Made by a program: the position numbers and the translations under genes
The notes under the pieces: generated by a model
The model's input: the letters and a program-made list of their open reading frames with translations, nothing else
Database searches by the model: none
What the model was told of the DNA's origin: nothing
Assembly (NCBI GenBank): GCA_947388185.1
Contig: CANDQP010000021.1
Span: forward strand, 1-35,828
DNA length: 35,828 bases
Direction: 5' to 3'
DNA from: an uncultured Dorea sp.
GTDB taxonomy: Bacteria; Bacillota; Clostridia; Lachnospirales; Lachnospiraceae
Shown here: piece by piece, positions 1 to 8,150 of the stretch
Numbering within the stretch: the stretch's first letter is position 1
Layout: each line of letters opens with the position of its first letter

Positions 1-1605
1 ACACCATATCCAGAGAATATGATGGAATCCATCAAAAAGGTAGAGGCTACAAGAGAAAAACGTATGTCTACAGAGCCGAGACGTCTGACCGCTGATGAAA
101 AAGATGCTCTTCTTAAGGAGTTCCATCCTGATTATAATCCAGACGCTTTTGCCGAGATCAAGGTAGGTCCGAACAAGGGACAGAAAGCGCCTCTTGAACT
201 GGCGGAGATGCTTCACTCCACAAGCCGTCTGGTCAATGACAAGGTTGATATCACGAAGGTTGATTATGATGTGGACGTACTTGTGATCGGCGGAGGCGGG
301 GCAGGCTCCTCCTGTGCCATCGAAGCCCACAACGCAGGCGCTAATGTTATGATCGTGACGAAGCTTCGTATCGGCGACGCCAATACGATGATGGCGGAAG
401 GCGGTATCCAGGCGGCAGATAAGGAGAACGACTCTCCGGTTCAGCACTATCTGGACTGCTTTGGCGGCGGACACTTTGCCGCAAGGCCGGAATTGGTAAA
501 ACGTCTTGTAATGGAAGCGCCGGATGCGATCAAATGGCTGAATGAGCTTGGCGTTATGTTTGATAAGGATGCAGACGGACGTATGGTAACGACCCACGGC
601 GGCGGTACCTCCAGAAAGAGGATGCATGCATGTAAGGACTACTCCGGCGCAGAGATCATGCGTACTCTCCGCGACGAAGTTCTGAACCGTCAGATCCCGG
701 TGATTGAATTCACCTCCGCGGTGGAGATCATCAAGGATGAAAAGGGTCAGGCGGCAGGTGCGGTCCTTCTCAACATGGAGACGGGAGATTATTCTGTTGC
801 AAGAGCCAAGACGGTCGTGATCGCAACAGGCGGCGCAGGAAGAATGCATTACCAGGGCTTCCCGACGTCTAACCATTACGGAGCAACCGCAGATGGACTG
901 ATCCTGGGTTACCGGGCAGGTGTACCGCTTCTCTACCAGGATTCCATCCAGTATCATCCGACGGGCGTTGCTCATCCGGTACAGATCCAGGGCGCGCTTG
1001 TTACGGAGAAGGTTCGTTCTGTGGGCGCTCAGCTTGTCAATGCAGAAGGCGAGGCATATATTCATCCGTTGGAGACACGCGACGTCAATGCATCAGGCGT
1101 TATCCGTGAGTGCAGCGAAGGCCGCGGCGTGGAGGCTCCGAGCGGACAGAAGGGCGTATGGCTTGACACGCCTATGATCGAGATCCTTGGCGGAGAGGGA
1201 ACGATCGAGAAGAGGATCCCGGCTATGTTCCGTATGTATATGAAATACGGAATTGATATGAGAAAGGTGCCGATCCTGATCTATCCTACACTGCATTATC
1301 AGAACGGCGGTCTTGAGATCGACGGAGAAGGCTTCACGAAGAACATTCCGAACCTCTTAGCAGCAGGAGAAGCCGCAGGCGGAATCCACGGAAGAAATCG
1401 TCTGATGGGCAATTCCCTTCTTGACGTGATCGTATTCGGAAGAAATGCAGGTAAGAAGGCTGCGGCAAAAGCAAAAGAAGTAGAGCTTGGCGCCATGAAT
1501 CTTGACCATGTGGCAAGCTATGACGAGGAGCTTAGAGGTGCTTCTGTCGCTACAGAAGAAGTATCACCGAAGCTTCTGCCGAAGTATGCAAGGCATGAGA
1601 GATAG
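1..1605 (+). CDS. Fumarate reductase/succinate dehydrogenase-type flavoprotein, 5' end cut by the window
   Basis: FAD-dependent flavoprotein of the fumarate reductase/succinate dehydrogenase family, probably reducing fumarate to succinate in anaerobic metabolism. The frame is open to the left edge and the first ATG (position 19) has no ribosome binding site, so the true start probably lies outside the window. Seen: an ADP-binding motif GGGGAG near residue 92, followed by an acidic and Gly-rich FAD region; the substrate-site block around QYHPTG; and the C-terminal FAD contact around AAGEAAGGIHG and NRLMGNSLLD. It ends about 50 residues after that block, so it lacks the long helical C-terminal domain of respiratory SdhA/FrdA. 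It lies 17 nt upstream of the fumarase genes, so fumarase and reductase are probably co-transcribed. The electron-donating partner is not visible. An L-aspartate oxidase-like role is possible but less likely in this context. Confidence 0.85.
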   Translation, partial: TPYPENMMESIKKVEATREKRMSTEPRRLTADEKDALLKEFHPDYNPDAFAEIKVGPNKGQKAPLELAEMLHSTSRLVNDKVDITKVDYDVDVLVIGGGGAGSSCAIEAHNAGANVMIVTKLRIGDANTMMAEGGIQAADKENDSPVQHYLDCFGGGHFAARPELVKRLVMEAPDAIKWLNELGVMFDKDADGRMVTTHGGGTSRKRMHACKDYSGAEIMRTLRDEVLNRQIPVIEFTSAVEIIKDEKGQAAGAVLLNMETGDYSVARAKTVVIATGGAGRMHYQGFPTSNHYGATADGLILGYRAGVPLLYQDSIQYHPTGVAHPVQIQGALVTEKVRSVGAQLVNAEGEAYIHPLETRDVNASGVIRECSEGRGVEAPSGQKGVWLDTPMIEILGGEGTIEKRIPAMFRMYMKYGIDMRKVPILIYPTLHYQNGGLEIDGEGFTKNIPNLLAAGEAAGGIHGRNRLMGNSLLDVIVFGRNAGKKAAAKAKEVELGAMNLDHVASYDEELRGASVATEEVSPKLLPKYARHER

Positions 1606-1622
1606 AAAAAGGAGATTAGACT

Positions 1623-2465
1623 ATGCGTGAGATAGAAGTAAGCAAGATTACGGATGTCGTAGAGAAGCTTTGTATCGAAGCGAATGAGCATCTTCCTGAG
1701 GACGTGAAGTGTGCGATCAAGGATTGCCGCGCGTGCGAGGACGGAGAGATTGCCAAAGGCGTTCTGGATAACATTATCGAGAACTTCGAGATTGCAGACA
1801 GAGAGTGCGTGCCGATCTGCCAGGATACGGGTATGGCGTGCGTATTCCTTGAGATCGGGCAGGATGTACACTTGACCGGAGGCAATCTTGCGGATGCGGT
1901 TGACGAGGGTGTGCGCCGCGGTTACGACAAGGGATATCTTCGGAAATCTGTTGTAAAGGACCCGGTGCGCCGCGGCAATACCGGAGACAATACGCCGGCA
2001 ATGCTCTATACGGAGATCGTTCCCGGCGATCAGATCAAGGTGACTGTTGGGCCTAAGGGCTTCGGAAGCGAGAATATGAGCCAGATCCGCATGTTTAAGC
2101 CGTCTCATGGGTTACAGGGGATCAAGGACTTCATCCTCGAGGTGGTAGAGACGGCGGGACCGAACCCGTGTCCGCCGATGGTCGTAGGCGTCGGGATCGG
2201 CGGAACCTTCGATAAGGCGGCGCTCCTTGCGAAGAAAGCGCTGATGCGGCCGATCGACTCCTCCAACCCGGATGCATTCTATGCAGATCTTGAAAAAGAG
2301 ATGTTGGAGAAGATCAATAAGCTTGGCATCGGGCCGCAGGGCTTCGGCGGAAAGACCACGGCGATCGGATTAAATATTGAAACTCTGCCGACCCATATTG
2401 CAGGCATGCCATGTGCAGTCAACATCAACTGCCATGTTACACGCCACAAATCGGAGGTGATCTAA
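1623..2465 (+). CDS. fumA: Class I fumarate hydratase, alpha subunit
   Basis: Alpha subunit of the oxygen-sensitive [4Fe-4S] fumarase (TtdA/FumA N-terminal family), which interconverts malate and fumarate. At 280 residues it has the usual length for the split two-subunit form. Family landmarks: PICQDTGMA (Cys66), [24 protein letters not shown] (Cys183) and the C-terminal CAVNINCH (Cys270, with Cys264 nearby); Cys66, Cys183 and Cys270 are the likely cluster ligands. An AAAGGAG ribosome binding site precedes the ATG. Its stop codon is one base from the beta-subunit start, so the two are translationally coupled. It supplies fumarate to the flavoprotein upstream. L(+)-tartrate dehydratase is the main alternative, but the reductase neighbour favours fumarase. 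Confidence 0.92.
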   Translation: MREIEVSKITDVVEKLCIEANEHLPEDVKCAIKDCRACEDGEIAKGVLDNIIENFEIADRECVPICQDTGMACVFLEIGQDVHLTGGNLADAVDEGVRRGYDKGYLRKSVVKDPVRRGNTGDNTPAMLYTEIVPGDQIKVTVGPKGFGSENMSQIRMFKPSHGLQGIKDFILEVVETAGPNPCPPMVVGVGIGGTFDKAALLAKKALMRPIDSSNPDAFYADLEKEMLEKINKLGIGPQGFGGKTTAIGLNIETLPTHIAGMPCAVNINCHVTRHKSEVI

Positions 2466-2466
2466 G

Positions 2467-3027
2467 ATGGCAGCAAAGAAGATTACATTACCATTGACAG
2501 AAGAGCTTGCGAAGACACTGCACGCGGGCGACAGCGTACTTGTGACAGGAACGATCTACACATCCCGCGACGCAGGCCACAAGAGGATGTGCGAGGCGCT
2601 GGAGAAGGGGGAGGAGATCCCGTTTGATCCGACAGACGCTACGATCTATTATGTAGGACCGACTCCGGCGAAGCCGGGGCAGGTCATCGGTTCCGCGGGA
2701 CCGACCACCAGCGGGCGTATGGACGCCTATGCGCCGACCATGATGTCTGTGGGCGCGCGCGGCATGATCGGTAAGGGCGCACGTTTACCGGAAGTCGTTG
2801 ATGCGATGAAGAAATACTCTGGAGTATACTTCGGAGCCATCGGCGGTGCAGGCGCGCTTCTTGCCAAATGTATCAAGAAGGCGGAGCTTATCGCTTACGA
2901 AGATCTGGGAGCAGAGGCGCTTCGGAAGCTGTATGTAGAGGATATGCCGCTGGTTGTCATTATCGACAGCGAGGGAAATAACCTGTACGAGAGCGGAAGA
3001 GCCGCATACTTAAAGGAGCACGAATAA
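2467..3027 (+). CDS. fumB: Class I fumarate hydratase, beta subunit
   Basis: Beta (C-terminal) subunit of the two-subunit class I fumarase. At 186 residues it has the normal length. Seen: the swivelling-domain landmarks GPTTSGRMDAYAP near residue 78, the glycine-rich GAIGGAGALLAKCI near residue 121, and the conserved end around ELIAYEDLGAEALRKLYVED. The ribosome binding site GGAGGTGAT lies inside the last codons of the alpha gene, and only one base separates the two reading frames, so the subunits are probably made in equal amounts. The symbol follows common usage for this subunit and not the E. coli isozyme name. Confidence 0.92.
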   Translation: MAAKKITLPLTEELAKTLHAGDSVLVTGTIYTSRDAGHKRMCEALEKGEEIPFDPTDATIYYVGPTPAKPGQVIGSAGPTTSGRMDAYAPTMMSVGARGMIGKGARLPEVVDAMKKYSGVYFGAIGGAGALLAKCIKKAELIAYEDLGAEALRKLYVEDMPLVVIIDSEGNNLYESGRAAYLKEHE

Positions 3028-3099
3028 GCAACACTGTAATAGTAATAGCTCAGATGTTGAAGAATGAACTGCTTTATTTATAGAAGGGAGTCAAATGAC

Positions 3100-4311
3100 A
3101 TGGAGTTATTTGGAGGGATATTGGCAGTTAAGGCTGTAGTATTTCTGACATTCTCGATCTTCGCAATTGCTGCCGTCGGATATTCCATCGGCAGGATCGA
3201 AGTGAAGGGAATCGACCTTGGAACTGCCGGAGTATTTATTGTTGCTCTGGTCTATGGATGCCTGTTATATACGAAGCTGTCAGATAACCTGATGGCAGGA
3301 GAAGTGACATTTGCTACAGATGCGCTGAAGATTGTCGAGAATATGGGTCTGGTGTTCTTTGTGACTTCCGTTGGTTTCATCGCGGGACCGAACTTCTTCG
3401 GGAATCTGAAGCGGAATTTTAAGTCCTATGTTCTGCTCGGCGCGATCATTATCCTTGCGGCGGCGGCTACCTGTGTGCTATGCATCCTCATCGGCGGGAA
3501 CTTTACGGAACTGGAACACGATCAGTTCAAGGCGATCCTGGTTGGCATCCTCTCGGGTGCGCTGACCAGTACGCCGGCATTCTCCGCATCGAAGGCGGCA
3601 GTCGGCGCTGACTTAGAGGCGCTGGTATCCGTAGGGTACGGTATCGCTTATCTGTTCGGCGTGATCGGGGTGGTCTTATTCGTACAGATCGTTCCGAAGA
3701 TCATGAAGGCTGATATGAATGAAGAGGTGGCGAAGATCGCCGCAAAAGAAGGCGGAAGCAGCAGGAAGAAGAACCTGATCCTGACAGAAGTGGATGAGTT
3801 CGGGTTTATGGCGTTTTCGCTGGCAGCAGTCGTAGGGATCCTGGTGGGAAGCATCAGTTACCGGAACTTCTCGCTGACGACTACCGGAGGATGTCTGTTG
3901 ACGGCTTTGGTGTTTGGGCATTACGGACATATCGGCAAGATATCCATCGTGCCGAAGAGTTCTACGCTTAAGATGCTGAGAGAATTGGGATTGATGCTGT
4001 TCCTGATCGGAGCAGGGGTGTCCGGCGGTGCGAAATTCGTGCAGTATTTTGAGCCGATCTATTTCCTCTACGGAGCGATCATGACGATCCTCCCGATGAT
4101 CATCGGATTCGTTATTGCAAAGAAGATTCTGAAACTGCCGCTGCTCAATAATCTCGGTTCGCTGACCGGGGGCATGACCAGTACGCCGGCGCTTGGAACG
4201 CTGATCAATATGGCCGGAACGGAGGATATCGCGTCAGCATACGCGGCGACCTACCCGATCGCACTGATCGCGGTGGTGCTTGCATCACAGCTGATCATAT
4301 TGTTCTGTTAG
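3100..4311 (+). CDS. AspT/YidE-family membrane antiporter, possible C4-dicarboxylate or amino acid exchanger
   Basis: Polytopic membrane protein of about 403 residues with the duplicated Asp-Al_Ex (AspT/YidE/YbjL) architecture. Each half ends in the family signature: GALTSTPAFSASKAA in the first, GGMTSTPALGTLINMAG in the second. The second half also holds LRELGLMLFLIGAGVSGG, typical of the family. Roughly ten hydrophobic segments are visible, with a charged cytoplasmic stretch near residues 205-230. I prefer the ATG at 3100, because GAAGGGAG sits 9 nt before it; the in-frame ATG at 3064 has no such site. Known members exchange aspartate for alanine. Placement after fumarate reductase and fumarase suggests export or exchange of succinate, fumarate, malate or aspartate; that is inference from context. 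Confidence 0.82.
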   Translation: MELFGGILAVKAVVFLTFSIFAIAAVGYSIGRIEVKGIDLGTAGVFIVALVYGCLLYTKLSDNLMAGEVTFATDALKIVENMGLVFFVTSVGFIAGPNFFGNLKRNFKSYVLLGAIIILAAAATCVLCILIGGNFTELEHDQFKAILVGILSGALTSTPAFSASKAAVGADLEALVSVGYGIAYLFGVIGVVLFVQIVPKIMKADMNEEVAKIAAKEGGSSRKKNLILTEVDEFGFMAFSLAAVVGILVGSISYRNFSLTTTGGCLLTALVFGHYGHIGKISIVPKSSTLKMLRELGLMLFLIGAGVSGGAKFVQYFEPIYFLYGAIMTILPMIIGFVIAKKILKLPLLNNLGSLTGGMTSTPALGTLINMAGTEDIASAYAATYPIALIAVVLASQLIILFC

Positions 4312-4331
4312 ATAAGCAGATAGTCCTAAAA

Positions 4332-4371
4332 CAGGGGCAGCTATGGATCGTATGAACCATAGCTGCCCCTG
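4332..4371. terminator. Perfect 15-bp hairpin, probable bidirectional terminator
   Basis: Stem CAGGGGCAGCTATGG (4332-4346) pairs perfectly with 4357-4371 around a 10-nt loop. The plus side is followed by only a weak T run (AAGCTTTTC), while the minus side runs straight into TTTT. It separates the fumarate operon from the convergent gene ending at 4419 and may serve both. Confidence 0.8.
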
Positions 4372-4418
4372 AAGCTTTTCATAGAGAAAGAAGCTTTTCA
4401 CAGGGAAATGGCTGCCGG

Positions 4419-4748
4419 TTAATTCAAGAAACCAAACAGACCTTTCTTCTTAGGCTTTGACGACTTCTTGGTCGAAGTAAACGCATCATGCCTGTCTCTG
4501 TCCCGGCGCTGGTTGATAGCCTTATATAACTGAAAGATGGTAGTCTTGTCAGTACACCAGCTAAGCGGTAATCCTATGTCCCGGAAATGGGAGCGGATCC
4601 TCTCGTACTCCTTGTCGCCGATGGCCTGGGCGCTGTTGATGCTTCGGCCTGCGAATATCTCGTCGAAGGCGTCTCTGACCTTGATAATCTTCCCCGGATT
4701 ATCGGTGAGCGTCTTGTTAACCTGTTCTAATAATTCTTTTTGATCCAT
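4419..4748 (-). CDS. Unrecognised 109-residue protein with a basic tail
   Basis: I do not recognise this protein. It is soluble and largely helical by composition, begins MDQKELLEQVNKTL, and ends in a Lys/Ser-rich tail (KKSSKPKKKGLFGFLN) that could bind nucleic acid or an anionic surface. No signal peptide or membrane segment is visible. The start at 4748 is chosen because GAGGAG (4755-4760) lies 6 nt upstream of that ATG; a TTG seven codons further out would overlap the site. It is transcribed divergently from the gene at 4987, and the spacer between them carries ATACCG repeats. Confidence 0.6.
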   Translation of the reverse strand: MDQKELLEQVNKTLTDNPGKIIKVRDAFDEIFAGRSINSAQAIGDKEYERIRSHFRDIGLPLSWCTDKTTIFQLYKAINQRRDRDRHDAFTSTKKSSKPKKKGLFGFLN

Positions 4749-4851
4749 TCTTGTCTCCTCTCTTGACAATCAATCTGTAACCGTGATAAAGCATTACTTT
4801 AGCGTAGTGTAATATAGATCAGGAATTATTGCAATAGGAAAATTGAAAATG

Positions 4852-4881
4852 ATACCGAAATGATACCGAAAATACCGGTAT
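4852..4881. repeat. Three ATACCG half-sites and a palindrome in a divergent spacer
   Basis: ATACCG occurs at 4852, 4863 and 4872. The last copy is part of the perfect 10-bp palindrome ATACCGGTAT (4872-4881). The 11- and 9-bp spacings are close to one helical turn, as expected for a protein-binding site. The cluster lies between the divergent genes starting at 4748 and 4987. A candidate plus-strand promoter (TTGTGT at 4924, TATAAT at 4947, spacer 17) lies downstream. Confidence 0.45.
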
Positions 4882-4986
4882 GGACGTGAAATGCAACAAT
4901 CGAGACAAGCACTGCGGTATTGCTTGTGTTTGGAGAGGAAAAGAATTATAATAGAATTACGTCAAATCCTAGAAAGGAAAAAGAAA

Positions 4987-5673
4987 ATGAACACAAAATG
5001 GAGAAGGTTTAACAGTTTGACTGGAAAATGCTATAACAATATGATGGGGATCGATCAGGATAGCTCCTGTTGGGGAGCTGCGTTTGAGCTCCTCAAAGAG
5101 ATCGTCAGGGAGGAACGGAGCAGGGACGCCGGATATGCGCCGGAATTATATCAGTTAGATGATGTGACGGACTTTGTATATGATATAGAAGGATGGCTTG
5201 AGGATTACATCGGTGAGCTTGATATGCGCGGCATGTGGGAGGAACTGCTTGAGGTGTGTGAGGATATGCTCGAGATGTTCGCATGGAAGGAGATATCGTC
5301 ATCAGATTTTGATTTCTTAAGAATCTCTGCATTGGGGAATCTGGGAAGGAATGAAGAGGCTGTCAGGCTGAGCAGGGAATGGATGGAGAAGGAAGAAGAC
5401 AATATGCTGGCAGTATCGTCAGGTGTGTATGCGTATATGAACGGCGGTAATTATGAAGAGGCAGAAGCATTGATTGAGAGATACATCCATGAAGATACGA
5501 AGTGTACAGATGAGAATGATGTTCTCTTTATTGCGGCGGGCGAACTGTATAAGGCTTCGGGGAATCAGGAAGCGGAAAGACGGATAGAGAAGATCCTGGA
5601 GGAATATGACGAGGTGGTTGAACAGGAATTGATGGAGTGGGATGAAGATGATGAGGATCTGCCGTTCTCATAG
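4987..5673 (+). CDS. Unrecognised acidic protein with TPR-like helical repeats
   Basis: Soluble, strongly acidic protein of 228 residues. From about residue 75 the pattern resembles degenerate tetratricopeptide helices: alternating hydrophobic and charged residues with stretches such as LRISALGNLGRNEEAVRLS and YMNGGNYEEAEALIERY, two recognisable TPR-type helix pairs. It ends in a highly acidic tail (EWDEDDEDLPFS). This suggests a protein-interaction scaffold, but no function can be assigned. The ATG at 4987 is chosen because AGAAAGGA precedes it by 8 nt; earlier in-frame starts lie in or before the candidate promoter. No signal peptide is visible. Confidence 0.6.
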   Translation: MNTKWRRFNSLTGKCYNNMMGIDQDSSCWGAAFELLKEIVREERSRDAGYAPELYQLDDVTDFVYDIEGWLEDYIGELDMRGMWEELLEVCEDMLEMFAWKEISSSDFDFLRISALGNLGRNEEAVRLSREWMEKEEDNMLAVSSGVYAYMNGGNYEEAEALIERYIHEDTKCTDENDVLFIAAGELYKASGNQEAERRIEKILEEYDEVVEQELMEWDEDDEDLPFS

Positions 5674-5841
5674 AGACCATTCTTTTAAGACAGGAATTCT
5701 TGTACTGTAACAATGGCGGGGAATTTCCCCGCCAGAATCCGTTAGGATACCGGCAATGTATCTCTTTTCTGCATCCTTCGGCAGATATCTCACGATCCTG
5801 AGAAATGCGAAGGCTGTGTCAATTTCTTTCGTATCAAAAGT
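5668..5841 (-). pseudogene. Possible antisense coding remnant of 57 codons
   Basis: On the minus strand a stop-bounded frame reads like a real protein end, with phrases such as TAFAFLRIVRYLPKD and AEKRYIAGILTDSGGE, then a stop overlapping the end of the gene at 4987-5673. It has no start codon or ribosome binding site: the upstream side meets a stop at 5842-5844 and then the promoter of the MerR gene. It contains the hairpin GGCGGGG/CCCCGCC at 5715-5733. I cannot name the parent family. A chance open frame is quite possible. Confidence 0.25.
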
Positions 5842-5867
5842 CTATCCCGTATAATGAAAGAAAACTA

Positions 5868-5898
5868 TTGACCTTCACGGAACGTCATAGAGTAAAGT
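5868..5898 (+). promoter_or_regulatory. MerR-type promoter with 19-bp spacer
   Basis: TTGACC (5868-5873) and TAAAGT (5893-5898) are separated by exactly 19 bp. The spacer carries the dyad core ACG-GAA-CGT (5878-5886). An over-long spacer with a central dyad is the signature of promoters untwisted by MerR-family activators. It lies 24 nt before the start of the MerR/TipAS gene, which implies autoregulation of the regulator-MATE operon. Confidence 0.65.
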
Positions 5899-5922
5899 AG
5901 TCTTATCAAGGAGGATAAGCAT

Positions 5923-6777
5923 ATGATGAGAACGGTAAAGGAAGTAGCAAAACTTACGGGTATCAGTGCGCGCACGCTTCATTATTATGATGAGATCGGT
6001 CTGTTCGTACCGACATCAAAGACCGGGGCGGGATACCGGCTTTATGACGATAAAGCCCTTGAGACATTACAGCAGATATTGTTTTTCCGGGAGTTTGACA
6101 TTCCGCTTAAGAAGATCAAAGCCGTCATGGATCATCCTGACCTTGATAAGAACCAGATTCTTAAGATGCAGCGGAAAATGCTCATGGCCAAGAAGGAGCG
6201 CATGGAGCGTTTGATCGCCAGTATCGATGATATTCTGAAAGGAGATAATAGGATGGATTTTACAGTATTCAGTGAAGAGGAGATCCGTACCATGTACGAC
6301 AGCATGGTTCAGAACTTGAATGAGGAGCAGAAGCAGATATTCATTGAGCATTATGGGAGCATGGAGGCGTTCCGAGAGCATTATCTGGAAGGCGCTGCGT
6401 CTGAGCAGGCTCAGAAGAATTTCGCAAAAGTGGTAGAGTGGTATGGAAGCAAGGAAGCCGCATTGTCAGCCGCACAGGGGCATCCGGGCGTTTCCGGGAT
6501 CATGACTTCATACCAGAAACGTATGGGAGCAATCCAACAGAAAATAGCAGCGAAAGCAGGAACGGACGTTCATTCTCTGGAAGTGCGTGAACTGATCGGG
6601 GAATATGATTTTGCCGCGAAACAGCTCTATCAGATGGAGGATGTGAGGGAGCTGATGCTGGAATTGGCGGAAGGATACAGGAGTAACCAGGAAGTTCGTG
6701 AAGGATTTGACAGTGTGTATGGAGCCGGAACCGCTTCGTATATGGGGGATGCGATAGAGGCATTCTATAACAGGTAA
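5923..6777 (+). CDS. MerR-family regulator with TipAS drug-binding domain
   Basis: 284-residue transcription activator. Residues 3-70 form a MerR winged helix-turn-helix (TVKEVAKLTGISARTLHYYDEIGL, then PTSKTGAGYRLYDD). A long dimerisation helix runs to about residue 115. The C-terminal half (about 150-280) resembles the TipAS antibiotic-recognition domain, with motifs like FAKVVEWYGSKEAA and YRSNQEVREGFDSVYG. TipAL and Mta homologues sense drugs and activate their own promoter and efflux genes. AAGGAGG lies 8 nt before the ATG at 5923; a second ATG follows directly. The MATE exporter starts 38 nt downstream, so this is probably a drug-inducible regulator-pump operon. Confidence 0.9.
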   Translation: MMRTVKEVAKLTGISARTLHYYDEIGLFVPTSKTGAGYRLYDDKALETLQQILFFREFDIPLKKIKAVMDHPDLDKNQILKMQRKMLMAKKERMERLIASIDDILKGDNRMDFTVFSEEEIRTMYDSMVQNLNEEQKQIFIEHYGSMEAFREHYLEGAASEQAQKNFAKVVEWYGSKEAALSAAQGHPGVSGIMTSYQKRMGAIQQKIAAKAGTDVHSLEVRELIGEYDFAAKQLYQMEDVRELMLELAEGYRSNQEVREGFDSVYGAGTASYMGDAIEAFYNR

Positions 6778-6815
6778 ACATCAGATATTATGAGGGGATA
6801 AGAGAGGATCAATGT

Positions 6816-8147
6816 ATGGGAGAGAAGGCAGTGAATATGACGGAAGGGAAGATCCTTCCACAGCTGGTGAAGTTCGGACTTCCGGTGTTGTTAGGGATGT
6901 TATTCCAGAGGATTTATAATTTTGCAGACGTCTATATAGTAGGGAGATATCTTGGGGACAATGCCCTGGCTGCAGTGAGCATTGCCGGTACGGCTATGTA
7001 TCTCTTATACTCTGTGATGATGGGGCTTTCTACAGGTGTCAGTGTCGTGATCTCGAGATATTATGGGGCAAATGAGATGGCAAATGTAGTAGATTCCTAT
7101 GTGACATCCATCTATGTGTCGATTGCGGCGGTGATCGTGATCACGGCGTCGGGGGTGGCAGGCACCAGGCCGTTGCTGGAGATTTTGCAGACCTCAGAGG
7201 AGCTGATGCCGGAGGCAGTAGAATATCTGATCTGGATATTTGTGGGCTGCGGAGGTACAATGCTGTATAACTGGATCTCATCGGTACTGCGTTCTCTTGG
7301 TAATTCGGTGGTGCCTTTGATCTTTCTGGTCGTATCCAGTGTTCTCAATGTGATCCTGGATGTTGTATTTGTTGTATGGATCCCGATGGGAGTGAAAGGG
7401 GCGGCTCTTGCTACAGTGGCCGCCCAGGTGCTCTCAGGGACATTATGTGTGATATATGCGCTTAAGATTCTGCCGTTCCTGCGGATCAAGCGGGTACAAT
7501 TTCACTGCAGGAGGGACCTGGTCAAAGAGATATTGATCTACGGAGTTCCGACCGGGCTTCAGATGAGTATTATTTCCATATCGGACCTGACACTGCAGGC
7601 GGTGATCAATACTTATGAGACGGCACTGATCGTGGCCTATGGCGTCTGCCTTAAGATAGAAGGGCTGGGGTTCCAGATTGCAGATGCGATCGGCACGTCT
7701 CTTGGGACGTTCGTGGGTCAGAATGTAGGGGCGAAGAAGTATGACAGGGTGAAGAAGGGCGTCCGTTATGCATATCTGATTAACGGTATCTGTTACGGAG
7801 TCTTCTGCCCGTGCATCTACTTCTTCGCAGAACCGATCATGCGTGCATTTACGAAGAATACGGCTTCCGTGGGGTATGGGATGGAGTATCTGCATATCAT
7901 GGCGGTCTTCTTCGTGACGGGCGGACTTCTTGTGATATATCACAATGTTCTCCGCCCATCCGGTGACGTTGCGGTGACGATCCTGATGGGAGTCAGCGAA
8001 GTGGTCACAAGGATCAGCTTCGCATTCCTTCTCTCCGCATGGTTTGGATACCGCGGGCTATGGTGGGTATCGCCGATCACATGGGTCTGTGCGGCCGGTG
8101 TGGGGGCGGTGCGGTATTATTCCGGGAAATGGGAAGGGAAGGCGTAG
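6816..8147 (+). CDS. MATE-family multidrug/Na+ antiporter
   Basis: 443-residue membrane protein of the MATE family, exporting cationic drugs or metabolites by Na+ or H+ antiport. Typical features: the N-terminal MTEGKILPQLVKFGLPVLLG helix, FQRIYNFADVYIVGRYLG in helix 1-2, and a start of the second half near residue 235 (KEILIYGVPTGLQMSIIS) followed by GTFVGQNVGAKKYDRVKKG. About twelve membrane segments fit the family length. The start at 6816 has AGAGGATC upstream; an ATG at 6837 is an alternative. It follows the MerR/TipAS gene and probably shares its promoter. Its stop lies only 3 nt from the stop of the convergent ABC permease gene. Confidence 0.92.
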   Translation: MGEKAVNMTEGKILPQLVKFGLPVLLGMLFQRIYNFADVYIVGRYLGDNALAAVSIAGTAMYLLYSVMMGLSTGVSVVISRYYGANEMANVVDSYVTSIYVSIAAVIVITASGVAGTRPLLEILQTSEELMPEAVEYLIWIFVGCGGTMLYNWISSVLRSLGNSVVPLIFLVVSSVLNVILDVVFVVWIPMGVKGAALATVAAQVLSGTLCVIYALKILPFLRIKRVQFHCRRDLVKEILIYGVPTGLQMSIISISDLTLQAVINTYETALIVAYGVCLKIEGLGFQIADAIGTSLGTFVGQNVGAKKYDRVKKGVRYAYLINGICYGVFCPCIYFFAEPIMRAFTKNTASVGYGMEYLHIMAVFFVTGGLLVIYHNVLRPSGDVAVTILMGVSEVVTRISFAFLLSAWFGYRGLWWVSPITWVCAAGVGAVRYYSGKWEGKA

Positions 8148-8150
8148 ATC

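Noticed and set aside
1518-2108. A 196-codon minus-strand frame across the fumarase alpha gene
   Set aside because: It is antisense to a clearly conserved gene, has no ribosome binding site, and its composition does not resemble a real protein.
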